From Betaproteobacteria bacterium (GTDB lineage Bacteria > Pseudomonadota > Gammaproteobacteria > Burkholderiales > Casimicrobiaceae), in assembly GCA_016720425.1 (NCBI GenBank), contig JADKKQ010000003.1:186001-250000 (forward strand): a stretch of DNA of 64,000 nucleotides, given 5' to 3'. The translations under genes and the position numbers were made by a program. The notes beneath the pieces are model-generated. The model was not told the DNA's origin and ran no database searches. It saw nothing but the letters and a program-made list of their open reading frames with translations. Of this stretch, positions 25,279-33,625 are shown piece after piece (within the stretch, counting starts at the first letter, position 1; every line of letters starts with the position of its first letter).

Positions 25279-26717
25279 CGTTGTTGATGCGCAGCGTGGA
25301 GAAGAACTCCTGCTCGCCGCGCTTCAACCGCAGCGTCACCGAGGCGCCCTTGTCGAGCTTCGCCAGCACGCCGTTCAGCTGCTCCGCGGAGCGGACGTCG
25401 GTGCTCTGCCCCCGGTTGACGAGGGCGAGGATCACGTCGCCCGGCTGCACGTTGCCGCGCACCGATCCGGTGATGTCCTCGACCAGCACCCCGTGCTTGA
25501 GGTCGAGCTCCTTCTTCTGCTCGTCGGTCAGGTCCGACAGCACCAGTCCCATGCGGTTCGGCTTGGCCTTCTCCTTGGGCGTCGTGCCGGAGCGCTTCGG
25601 CGCGGCGGGGGTTTCCTCCTTCATCTCGGCGACGGTCACCGCGATGTCGCGCGCGGCGCCCTTGCGCCAGACGGTCAGCGTCACCTTGCTGCCCGGCCGC
25701 ACCACGGTGATGATCCGCGGCAGCTCGGACGAGTTCTTCACTTCGCGGCCGTCGACCTTGGTGATGATGTCGCCGGACTCCACGCCCGCCTTGTCGGCCG
25801 GCCCGCCCTTCTCGACCGAGTTGACCAGCGCGCCGGTCGTCCGCGGCAGCCCGAACGCCTCGGCCAGTCTCCTTGCTCACTTCCTGGATCTGCACGCCGA
25901 TGCGGCCGCGCGTCACCCGACCCTTGTCCTTGATCTGGTTGGCGACGTTCATCGCGATGTCGATCGGTATCGCGAAGGCAAGGCCCATGTAGCCTCCGGA
26001 ACGGGAGAAGATCAGCGAGTTGATGCCGACGACCTCGCCCTTCAGGTTGAACAGCGGCCCCCCGGAGTTGCCGGGATTGATCGCCACGTCGGTCTGGATG
26101 TACGGGACGAGATTCTCCTGCGGCAGGTCGCGCCCCTTGGCGCTGACGATGCCCGCGGTCATGGTGTTCTCGAGGCCGAAGGGTTTGCCGATGGCGACCA
26201 CCCACTCGCCCACCTTGAGCTTCTCCGGATCGCCGATCGTCACCCTGGGCAGATCCTTCGCCTCGATCTTGAGCACCGCCACGTCGGTCCGCTTGTCGAC
26301 GCCGACGACCTTGGCCTTGAAATCGCGCCGGTCGGCGAGGTTGACCTTGACTTCGTCGGCGCCGTCGACGACGTGGGCGTTGGTGATGAGGTAGCCGTCG
26401 CTGGAGATGATGAAGCCGGAGCCGACGGATTGCGCCTCGCGCTCGGGCCCCCCGCGCGGCCGCGGGACCTGCCCGAAGCGGCGGAAGAACTCGTAGAACG
26501 GGTCGTCCTCGGAGATGTCCGGCATGCCGCGCGGGGCGCGGACCTTCTGCGTGACGTCGATGCTGACCACCGCCGGCGACTGGCGGTCGTAGAGCTCGGT
26601 GAAGTCGGGGAGCAGGACACCGCGGCTCTGCGCCACGGCGGGTGCCGAGGTGACGGCGAGGACGACGAGACCCGCAGCGGCGACGGCGCGGCGGAAGGCG
26701 GACAAGCAGAAGATCAT
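25271..26717 (-). CDS. degP: Do-family serine endopeptidase DegP/MucD (frameshifted as sequenced)
   Basis: This is a periplasmic protease and chaperone of the envelope stress response. The signal peptide covers residues 1-30 (cleavage after AVA), the trypsin-like domain about 40-265 with triad H115 (NAHVV), D145 (KRTDVAVLK) and S218 (NPGNSGGPL), followed by two PDZ domains. The frame breaks after EVSKE. One extra T near 25868 (plus strand) shifts the second half, which continues in another frame (ESGDIITKVDG onward) to a stop at 25271. Without that base the protein would be about 481 residues, normal for MucD. Position after rpoE-rseA-rseB matches algU-mucA-mucB-mucD. Confidence 0.9.
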
Positions 26718-26778
26718 GGCAGTGCCTCAGTGGAAAACGACAAACGGTACGATCGGGCGATGCCGCGGTGGACGGCAG

Positions 26779-27768
26779 TCAGCGGCGCGTCACCGACGCG
26801 GCGAACTGCCGCACCGCAGCCGCGGGCGCCTCGCCCAGCACGGTGACGAGATGGTCGTCGAACTGGCGCACGAAGATGTTCGTGCCCCCCTGCTGCGTCA
26901 GCCCCGTCGGATGCGGCGCCGAACCGACGTTCTCGATGAACACCGACACCGCAACCAGGCCGTCGGAGTAGACGAGGTGCGCCACCGGCTGCTTCTTGCC
27001 CCGCAGCGCGCGGAAGCCTTCGACGATCTTGGAGAATCCCGGCGGCGGCCTGGCGATGCCCCAGCCGGTGTCGCGCAGCTCCACGTCGCCCGGACCGGCG
27101 GCACGGACCACCCAGTCGGTCGGCGCCGGCGGCCACGACGGGCGCACCATCTCGCGGTCGATGCGGCCGCCGATCGCGAGATCGGTGAACGCGAACTGCT
27201 CGACCACCTCGCCGCGCTCGTCGATGATGCGCGCCTTGAGCAGCAGTCCGGTCGCGACGTCGGACCAGAACTTGTGGCCGTAGCGCAGGCCGTCCTTAGG
27301 CTCGAACACCCAGGCCTGCGCGTCGAGCCCGGCCACTCGCCCGGCCTCGGCCTTGCGGAACGCGTAGTACTCGCCCAGCGCCTTCTGCTGCTGCGGCGAA
27401 AGCGACGGAAAGGCGTTGCGGAACGTGCGCGGCTCGATGCGCACGACCTTCGCATCGGGGTAGTAGCAGCGGACCTCGCCCTGCGAGCGGATCACCTCGC
27501 GCGCCGGACCGTCGAGATTGACCAGTTTCTCGAACTCGGCGCCGTTGTCGTTGAGGTGGATGAGGCGCGAGGTCTCGACGTGGCCCCCGTGCTGGTAGAG
27601 GATCGTCCCGACGTAGTTGAGCTGCCGTGCCGCCTGTGCCGCCCGGTTGAGCCAGGTGGCCGCGTCGTCGGCCAGCGCTGCCGGCGCCGCGACCAGCGCC
27701 GCCACGGCCAGCGCCGCCGCGCGGGCGAGGCGCAGCACGGGCTTGTCGATTGCGACCTCGGCTGTCAT
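26779..27768 (-). CDS. rseB: Sigma-E regulatory protein RseB/MucB
   Basis: This 329-residue periplasmic protein binds the anti-sigma factor RseA and shields it from proteolysis until envelope damage is sensed. A signal peptide spans about residues 1-33 (AALAVAALVAAPAALA, then DDAATW). The LolA-like N-terminal domain includes NYVGTILYQHGGHVETSRL, and the smaller C-terminal domain ends with FDDHLVTVLGEAP. The length is normal. It lies between rseA and degP in the rpoE operon, with 61 bp before degP. Confidence 0.93.
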   Translation of the reverse strand: MTAEVAIDKPVLRLARAAALAVAALVAAPAALADDAATWLNRAAQAARQLNYVGTILYQHGGHVETSRLIHLNDNGAEFEKLVNLDGPAREVIRSQGEVRCYYPDAKVVRIEPRTFRNAFPSLSPQQQKALGEYYAFRKAEAGRVAGLDAQAWVFEPKDGLRYGHKFWSDVATGLLLKARIIDERGEVVEQFAFTDLAIGGRIDREMVRPSWPPAPTDWVVRAAGPGDVELRDTGWGIARPPPGFSKIVEGFRALRGKKQPVAHLVYSDGLVAVSVFIENVGSAPHPTGLTQQGGTNIFVRQFDDHLVTVLGEAPAAAVRQFAASVTRR

Positions 27769-27810
27769 CGCCCCTCCGTCAGCACGCGCCGGTACCGCCC
27801 GCCGCCCGCA

Positions 27811-28317
27811 TCACGGCCGCGCCCCGGCCGCCGGCGCGGTCGCCGTCGCCGGACGGAAGCTGGGACCGATGCCCTGGATCTGCATCGTCGGCGAGGACTC
27901 CTGGTGGGCGAGCAGGTAATCGGCGGTGCGGTTCGGATTGAGCTGCGCGGCGCGCACCGCGGCCGCCTCGCGGGCCTTGGCCAGTGCCGTCGGCTGCGCA
28001 TCGAGGGTGCCGAACGCCACCCAGCCCACCACCGACACCGCCGCGACGGTGGCCGCGGCCGCCCAGACCACCGACAGCGGCCTCGCGGCCCGGCGCTGCG
28101 GCGCCAGCACCGTCGGCTCGGCGGCGAGGCGCGCGGCGAAGCGCTGCGAGAACCCCGGCGCCAGCTGCGTGTTGCCGCGCAGCGTGTCGCCGATCACGTG
28201 ATAGCACGACCAGGCGGCCAGGCCATCGGGCCGCTTCAGCTGTGCACACACGACGTCCAGATGCTCGTCGTCGAGCTCGCCGTCCATCAAACGCGAAATC
28301 TCCTCGCCCATCACCAT
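27811..28317 (-). CDS. rseA: Sigma-E anti-sigma factor RseA/MucA
   Basis: This 168-residue single-pass inner-membrane protein holds sigma-E inactive. The cytoplasmic N-terminal domain begins EEISRLMDGELDD, as in RseA, one transmembrane helix lies at about residues 84-104 (VVWAAAATVAAVSVVGWVAF), and the C-terminal periplasmic part interacts with RseB. An ATG at 28317 overlaps the rpoE stop; a second ATG at 28311 is equally usable and would remove two residues. The overlap suggests coupled synthesis of sigma and anti-sigma. Confidence 0.92.
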   Translation of the reverse strand: MVMGEEISRLMDGELDDEHLDVVCAQLKRPDGLAAWSCYHVIGDTLRGNTQLAPGFSQRFAARLAAEPTVLAPQRRAARPLSVVWAAAATVAAVSVVGWVAFGTLDAQPTALAKAREAAAVRAAQLNPNRTADYLLAHQESSPTMQIQGIGPSFRPATATAPAAGARP

Positions 28318-28910
28318 CTCCGGTTTTCGTCGGTCCCCAGCAACGGCCGCAATTCCGTTGCGATCGCTTCCCGCGCCCGGAAGATCCGGGAGCGCACCGT
28401 GCCAATCGGACAGTTCATCACGTTGGCAATCTCTTCGTAACTCAGGCCCTCGATCTCGCGCAGCGTGATCGCGGACCGCAGATCCTCGGGCAGCGCGTCC
28501 ATCGCCTTGTTGACGGCCGCGCCGATTTCCTTGCCTTCGAGCTCGGTTTCAGGCGTGTTGGCGTCGCGCAGCTGGTCGGCATCCTCGAAGTTCTCGGCGT
28601 CGTCGATGTCGACGCCGGTCGACGTCGGGGCGCGGCGGCCCATCGCGACCAGGTAGTTCTTGGCGGTGTTGATGGCGATCCGGTACAGCCAGGTATAGAA
28701 CGCGCTGTCGCCCCGAAACGACGGCAGTGCGCGATACGCCTTGATGAAAGCCTCCTGCGTCACGTCCTCGACCTCGGCCTGGTCGCGCACGAACCGCGAC
28801 AGCAGCCGCCCCAGCTTGCGCTGGTACTTGATGACCAGCAGCTCGAACGCACGCTTGTCGCCACTTTGCGCGCGCAGGACGAGTTGCTGATCGACCTCGC
28901 GATCACCCAT
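28311..28910 (-). CDS. rpoE: RNA polymerase sigma factor RpoE (AlgU)
   Basis: This 199-residue ECF sigma factor directs the envelope stress regulon. Region 2 (about residues 20-90) contains the DVTQEAFIKAYRALPSFRG segment spread around its -10 recognition helix. Region 4 (about 135-190) has LPEDLRSAITLREIEGLSYEEIA and the helix-turn-helix ending in GTVRSRIFRARE. Sequence and length are close to AlgU. It heads the rpoE-rseA-rseB-degP set. Its promoter must lie in 28911 onward, inside or just after the asparaginase-like gene; I could not find a clear sigma-E GGAACTT/TCTGA pair there. Confidence 0.96.
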   Translation of the reverse strand: MGDREVDQQLVLRAQSGDKRAFELLVIKYQRKLGRLLSRFVRDQAEVEDVTQEAFIKAYRALPSFRGDSAFYTWLYRIAINTAKNYLVAMGRRAPTSTGVDIDDAENFEDADQLRDANTPETELEGKEIGAAVNKAMDALPEDLRSAITLREIEGLSYEEIANVMNCPIGTVRSRIFRAREAIATELRPLLGTDENRRW

Positions 28911-28963
28911 TTACGGGCAGTCCCTGATGTGCATTCGTTGTTGTTCCTGCCGAATGGCAAGCG

Positions 28964-30184
28964 CTAGGTCCGGCAACGCCCCGACGGCGGGAAGACCGCT
29001 TCCCCACTTCCCGACATCGCGCGACGCTGCGGCTTTCGCTTGCACGAACAGACCATGCATTGCCCGGGAAGTTCACCGCTCGCCCGGGCGGCCGTCGCGA
29101 GCTGCGCGCCAACGGAAACCGCATCGAACTTGTCCAGGACAACCAGCGGCCGCACGCGTCCGGTCGCGAGGCCGCGGTAGTTCCGCAGCTGCGGCTCGCG
29201 CCACCGCGCCAGTGCCGCGCGCTGCTCGTCGTCGAGCAGCCCCAGCTGGTCGAGCACCGCCACCGTCGCCGGGTGCAGACCGCGCTTGCCGCCGTCGGCG
29301 ACCTTCACGGCGATGCCCAGGCCGCGGCTGCGCACCCCGATGGCCTGCACGCCCTCGGCACCGATCTTCGCCACCCAGTCGCCGCGGCCGGCGCGCATGT
29401 AGGCGAGGTCGTTGCGACCCTCGCCGGATACCATCGCCGGATGCTCCGTCATCGCCGCGCCGAGCCGCGCCGGCGCCTGGCCGTACACCGGGTCGTCGCC
29501 GCCGGACGCCAGCCGCGCGAACGCCCGCGCGAGGCCGGCCAGCGGCACCGCGTAATTCGGCGCCGAACAGCCGTCGATCCCCCAGACGAGGTCGGCCTCG
29601 GCGACGCCGGTGAAATGCGCCACCGAGCGCCGGATGGCGACCTGCAGCGGGTGGTCGAAATCGAGGTAGCTGTCCTTCGGCGCGCCGCAGTGCACGCACC
29701 AGGCGAGCATCCCCGCGTGCTTGCCCGAGCAATTGTGGGCCAGTGGCGAATACGGCGGGGGCGGTGGCGTCGACCCCGAGACCTCGTAGTGACCCGGGAC
29801 GTGGGTGCCGCACTGCAGGTCGGCGACGCGGTTGCCGGCCTTGGCCAGCATCGCCGCGACGGCGGCGACGTGACGGTCCTCGCCGGAGTGGCTGGCGCAG
29901 AGCAACGCCACCTCGTCCGGCGAGAAACCGAACCGCTCGACGCCGCCGGCGGCCACCAGCGGCACCGCCTGGAAGGGCTTCAGCGCACTGCGGGTCGGGA
30001 CGATAGCCTGCGGATTGCCGGCCGCCCAGAGCAGCTGTCCGCGGACGTCGACGACCGCCACCGAGCCATGGTGGATCGCGTCGACCATCCCGCCCCGGGT
30101 CACGGCGGCGAGCGGAACGTGGGCGGGCGACGGGTGCGCGGCGGCGGCAATCACCGCGGCGGTGGGCAGGGAGGGAGGGTTCAT
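28964..30184 (-). CDS. Asparaginase II-family protein with C-terminal extension
   Basis: This 406-residue protein resembles the bacterial asparaginase family named after Rhizobium etli AnsA (PF06089), which hydrolyses asparagine to aspartate and ammonia and is unrelated to E. coli AnsB. Family features include VTRGGMVDAIHHGSVAVVD near the start, SALKPFQAVPLV, LCASHSGEDRHV, HNCSGKHAGML and WGIDGCSAPNYA. Homology ends near residue 350 (LRNYRGLATGRVRPL). The last 50 or so residues, including a CMVCSCKRK cluster, are not typical and end 53 bp before rpoE, so a frame error or stop loss near the end is possible. The ATG at 30184 has GAGG-like purines upstream. Confidence 0.85.
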   Translation of the reverse strand: MNPPSLPTAAVIAAAAHPSPAHVPLAAVTRGGMVDAIHHGSVAVVDVRGQLLWAAGNPQAIVPTRSALKPFQAVPLVAAGGVERFGFSPDEVALLCASHSGEDRHVAAVAAMLAKAGNRVADLQCGTHVPGHYEVSGSTPPPPPYSPLAHNCSGKHAGMLAWCVHCGAPKDSYLDFDHPLQVAIRRSVAHFTGVAEADLVWGIDGCSAPNYAVPLAGLARAFARLASGGDDPVYGQAPARLGAAMTEHPAMVSGEGRNDLAYMRAGRGDWVAKIGAEGVQAIGVRSRGLGIAVKVADGGKRGLHPATVAVLDQLGLLDDEQRAALARWREPQLRNYRGLATGRVRPLVVLDKFDAVSVGAQLATAARASGELPGQCMVCSCKRKPQRRAMSGSGEAVFPPSGRCRT

Positions 30185-30300
30185 CGGCAGCGGTGGGGAC
30201 GCGTGACGACATTATCGCCCCGAATGCGACCGCTCCGCTCGTGGCCGGGAAAAGCGCCGCCCGCCAGACGTGGCGCGCACCGGGGCGAGGCGGGCCAGCA

Positions 30301-30334
30301 AGAAAAAAGACGGCAGGGTGTCGCCACCCCGCCG
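30301..30334 (-). terminator. Intrinsic terminator downstream of prpE
   Basis: On the minus strand a 10-bp stem with one G-U pair (arms 30325-30334 and 30311-30320, loop GCGA) is followed by TCTTTTTTCT. It lies 53 bp after the prpE stop and ends that transcript. The rest of the 30185-30386 gap shows no gene. Confidence 0.85.
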
Positions 30335-30386
30335 CTCTCCCCTCCTCCTAGTGTCGGGGACGATGCGCGCCTCTTCGCGCCGGCGA

Positions 30387-32285
30387 CTACCGGCCCGCGA
30401 GCGCGTTCCTGATCTGTTCGAGGGCGCTGGGGTCCTCGATGGTGGTGAGGTCGCCCGGATCGCGCCCCTCGGCCAGCGCCTGGATCGACCGCCGCAGCAG
30501 CTTGCCCGAACGGGTCTTGGGCAGCACGGTGACGAAGTGCACGGCGCCGGGACGGGCGATCGCGCCCAGTTCGCGATCGACGGTGTCCATCACCTCCTTG
30601 CGCATCGCGGCGACCAGCTCGGGCGTCGCGACCCTCGCCGGGTCCTTGACGACCGCGAAGGCGACCGGGATCTGGCCCTTCAGCGGGTCGGCCACGCCGA
30701 CGACCGCGACCTCGGCGATGCCCGAGTGCGCCTGCACCGCCTCCTCGATCTCGCGCGTGCCGAGGCGGTGGCCGGCGACGTTGATCACGTCGTCGGTGCG
30801 GCCGAGCACGAAGTAGTAGCCGTCGGCGTCGCAGGTCGCCCAGTCGAAGGTCGAATAGACCATGCGGTTGCGGAAGGTCGAGAAGTACGTGCGCACGAAG
30901 CGCTCGTCGTCGCCCCAGATCGTCGTCATGCAGCCCGGCGGCAGCGGCGGCACGATCGTAAGCACGCCCTTCTCCTCGGGCCCCACGGACTCCGCGGTCG
31001 CCTCGGACAGCAGCTGCACGTCGTAGCCGTAGACCGGGAACGACGGGCTGCCGAACTTGCGCGGTGTCTCCTGCACCCCCAGCTGCGCCGACAGGATCGG
31101 CCAGCCGCTCTCGGTCTGCCAGTAGTTGTCGATGATGGCCACGCCCAGGGAGTCGGACACCCAGCGCGCGGTCGGCTCGTCCAGCGGCTCGCCGGCGAGG
31201 AACACGTACTTGAGCGTCGAGATGTCGTACGCCTTCATGTACGCGGGATCCTGCTTCTTCAGCACCCGGATCGCCGTCGGCGAGCTGAACATCGTCTTGA
31301 CCTTGTAGTCGGAGACGATCTTCCACCAGATGCCCGGGTCCGGCCGGATCGGCAGCCCCTCGTACATGATCGTCGTGGTGCCGTTCAGCAGCGGGCCGTA
31401 GACGATGTACGAGTGCCCGACGACCCAGCCGATGTCGCTGGTGGTGAACATCGTGTCGCCCGGCTCGAGGCAGAAGATGTGGCGCATCGACGCGGTCAGC
31501 GCGACCGCGTAGCCGCCGGTGTCGCGCTGCACGCCCTTGGGCTTGCCGGTGGTGCCCGACGTGTACAGGATGTACGAGGGCTCGGACGACTCCAGCCACT
31601 CGCAGGGAACCTCGGCGTCCAGGTGCTGCGCGCGCAGGGTCGCATAGTCGAGATCGCGTCCGGCGATCACCGCCATCGCCGGATCGAGTCCGCGGTTGAC
31701 GATGATCACCTTCGCGGGCGGGTGCTGCGACAGCCGGATCGCCTCGTCGACCAGGTGCTTGTACGGCACCGGCTTGCCGCCGCGCATGCCGGCGTCGGAG
31801 GTGATCATCACTTTGGGCCTGGCGTCGTCGACACGGGTGGCGAGGCTCGCCGCGGCGAAGCCGCCGAAGACCACCGAGTGGATCGCGCCGATGCGCGCAC
31901 AGGCGAGCATCGCGAACGCCGCCTCGGCGATCATCGGCATGTAGATCAGGACCCGGTCCCCGCGCCCGACGCCCTGCGCCTTCAGCGCCGCGGCGAAGCG
32001 GTTGACCTCGCGGTGCAGTTCGCGGAACGAGTAGGTGCCGGTCTGGTCGGTCTCGGTCGAGATGTAGACCAGCGCCTTCGCGTCGGGGCGCGTCGCGAGG
32101 TGCCGGTCGACCGCGTTGTGGCAGATGTTCGTCCGCCCGCCGACGAACCACTTGGCGAACGGCGGGTTCGAGTAGTCGAGCACCGAGGTGAACGGCGTCT
32201 GCCAGTCGATCAGCGCGGCCTGTTCGTTCCAGAAGGCGTCGCGATCGGCGAGCGAGCGGCGGTGGAACTCCTTGTACGTCGGCAT
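30387..32285 (-). CDS. prpE: Propionate--CoA ligase
   Basis: This 632-residue acyl-adenylate enzyme activates propionate (and acetate less well) to its CoA thioester. The ATP-binding motif YILYTSGTTGKPKGVQRD is near residue 242, followed by TFDWATCDADGY, GRTDDVINVAGHRLGTREIEE, and the adenylating Lys in PKTRSGKLLRR near 592. The QRDTGGYAVAL context and overall length fit PrpE better than Acs. A strong AGGAGGAG precedes the ATG. The core promoter region holds a palindromic operator also present upstream of mdh. No prpBCD genes are in the window, so the 2-methylcitrate cycle must be encoded elsewhere if present. Confidence 0.93.
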   Translation of the reverse strand: MPTYKEFHRRSLADRDAFWNEQAALIDWQTPFTSVLDYSNPPFAKWFVGGRTNICHNAVDRHLATRPDAKALVYISTETDQTGTYSFRELHREVNRFAAALKAQGVGRGDRVLIYMPMIAEAAFAMLACARIGAIHSVVFGGFAAASLATRVDDARPKVMITSDAGMRGGKPVPYKHLVDEAIRLSQHPPAKVIIVNRGLDPAMAVIAGRDLDYATLRAQHLDAEVPCEWLESSEPSYILYTSGTTGKPKGVQRDTGGYAVALTASMRHIFCLEPGDTMFTTSDIGWVVGHSYIVYGPLLNGTTTIMYEGLPIRPDPGIWWKIVSDYKVKTMFSSPTAIRVLKKQDPAYMKAYDISTLKYVFLAGEPLDEPTARWVSDSLGVAIIDNYWQTESGWPILSAQLGVQETPRKFGSPSFPVYGYDVQLLSEATAESVGPEEKGVLTIVPPLPPGCMTTIWGDDERFVRTYFSTFRNRMVYSTFDWATCDADGYYFVLGRTDDVINVAGHRLGTREIEEAVQAHSGIAEVAVVGVADPLKGQIPVAFAVVKDPARVATPELVAAMRKEVMDTVDRELGAIARPGAVHFVTVLPKTRSGKLLRRSIQALAEGRDPGDLTTIEDPSALEQIRNALAGR

Positions 32286-32346
32286 CGAACTCCTCCTCGT
32301 GGTGACCCCGGCCGGCGCAACGCCCTGCGGCGGGGCATTGATTCTA

Positions 32347-32367
32347 TCTTATGTAAGACACAAGACT
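32347..32367 (-). promoter_or_regulatory. Candidate operator overlapping the prpE promoter
   Basis: TCTTATGTAAGA (32347-32358) is a palindrome with half-sites TCTTA/TAAGA, followed by CACAAGACT. On the minus strand TAGAAT, a good -10, lies at its downstream edge, 55-60 bp before prpE, so a bound protein would block transcription. TAAGA(C/T)ACAAGACT is shared with 46629-46642 upstream of mdh. The GntR/HutC protein encoded at 45799-46530 is the obvious candidate binder. Shared sequence is seen; regulation is inferred. Confidence 0.55.
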
Positions 32368-32499
32368 GCGAATGCCGGCCCGCCCGTCTCCCGCGGTTCG
32401 CTGCGGGACGATCAGCCTACGGTGAACCGGGCGGCGCCGCCTTGCGCCGGATCAAGCCGCGAGCGCGGCGCGCCGGGCCCGGCGCCCGACCCGCGTCGG

Positions 32500-33504
32500 T
32501 CAGGGATGCGTGTCGGAGGCGACGCGCACCACGGTCCGGCCCCGGACCATGCCCTTGAGGTAAGCGTCGAAGTGCGTCGGCAGCTCGTCGAAGTCGATGG
32601 TGCGGACCTGGTCGTGGACGCGGTCGGGCCGCCACTCGACCGCCAGCTTGTTCCAGATCCTCTGCCGCGTCGACAGCGGGCAGTTGACGCTGTCGGCACC
32701 CAGCAGGTGCACGCCGCGCAGGATGAACGGCAGGACCGTGGTGTTGAGCCTGGTGTCGGCGGCGAGACCGACGGCGCCGACGGTGCCGCCGACGCGCATC
32801 GTCGACAGCAGCCAGGCCAGCATGTCGCCGCCCAGGTTGTCGACGGCGCCCGCCCAGGTGGCCTTGTCGAGCGGGCGGATCTTCGCCAGGTCGATCGACT
32901 TCCGCAGCAGGACCTCCCGGGCGCCGATGCCGCGGAGGTAGTCGGCCTCGTCCTCCTTGCCGGTGATGGCGACCACCTCGTAGCCGCCCTTGGCGAGGAT
33001 CTCGATGGCCACCGAGCCGACGCCGCCGGTCGCGCCGGTGACCGCGACCGGACCGTTGCCGGGCTTCAGGCCGTTGTGCTCCATCAGCATCACCGCCTGG
33101 GCCGCGGTGAATCCCGCGGTTCCCAACGTCATCGCGTCGAACGCGGTCATGCTCTCCGGCCGCCGCACCACCCAGTCGCCGGGCACGCGGACGTATTCGC
33201 TGTACCCGCCGTCGTGCGCGACGCCCATGTCGTAGGCGTGGACGATGACCTTGTCGCCGTGCTTCCAGCGCGGGTCGCTGCTGGTCTCGACGGTGCCGGC
33301 CATGTCGATGCCGGCGTTGGTCGGGTACTTGCGCATGATGCGGCCCGTCCCGTTGTGCGACAGCGCGTCCTTGAAATTGATCGTCGAGTACTTGGTCTTG
33401 ACGACGACGTCCCCCGGATCGAGCTCGTCGAGGGTCATCTCGACGAAGCGGCTCGACACGACCTTGTCGTCCTCGAACGTCCGGTAGGCCTTGAACTTGT
33501 GCAT
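32500..33504 (-). CDS. acuI: Acryloyl-CoA reductase / YhdH-type quinone oxidoreductase
   Basis: This 334-residue medium-chain dehydrogenase/reductase has no zinc ligands and an NADPH-binding VTGATGGVGSVAIEIL motif near residue 155. The N-terminal FKAYRTFEDDKVVSSRFVEM region and KDALSHNGTGRIMRKYPTNAGID match the AcuI/YhdH group, which reduces toxic acryloyl-CoA to propionyl-CoA. The ATG at 33504 has AAGGAG seven bases upstream; the longer open frame lacks similarity. It lies behind prpE on the same strand with a 214-bp gap, so both act on C3 acyl-CoA metabolism, although each may have its own promoter. Confidence 0.88.
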   Translation of the reverse strand: MHKFKAYRTFEDDKVVSSRFVEMTLDELDPGDVVVKTKYSTINFKDALSHNGTGRIMRKYPTNAGIDMAGTVETSSDPRWKHGDKVIVHAYDMGVAHDGGYSEYVRVPGDWVVRRPESMTAFDAMTLGTAGFTAAQAVMLMEHNGLKPGNGPVAVTGATGGVGSVAIEILAKGGYEVVAITGKEDEADYLRGIGAREVLLRKSIDLAKIRPLDKATWAGAVDNLGGDMLAWLLSTMRVGGTVGAVGLAADTRLNTTVLPFILRGVHLLGADSVNCPLSTRQRIWNKLAVEWRPDRVHDQVRTIDFDELPTHFDAYLKGMVRGRTVVRVASDTHP

Positions 33505-33625
33505 GGGTGTCTCCTTGGGCGGGTTGTCGGGGTGTTCGATGGGGAAGGCAGGCGGGCGCGCGGCGGTCAACGGACTTCGTCTTGCAGCGCAATCCGGTAT
33601 TCGCCCTTGGGGCGGCCCCTCGGGC

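Noticed and set aside
28911..28963. Sigma-E autoregulatory promoter upstream of rpoE
   Set aside because: A GGAACAA is present but no matching -10 (TCTGA-like) lies at 15-17 bp.
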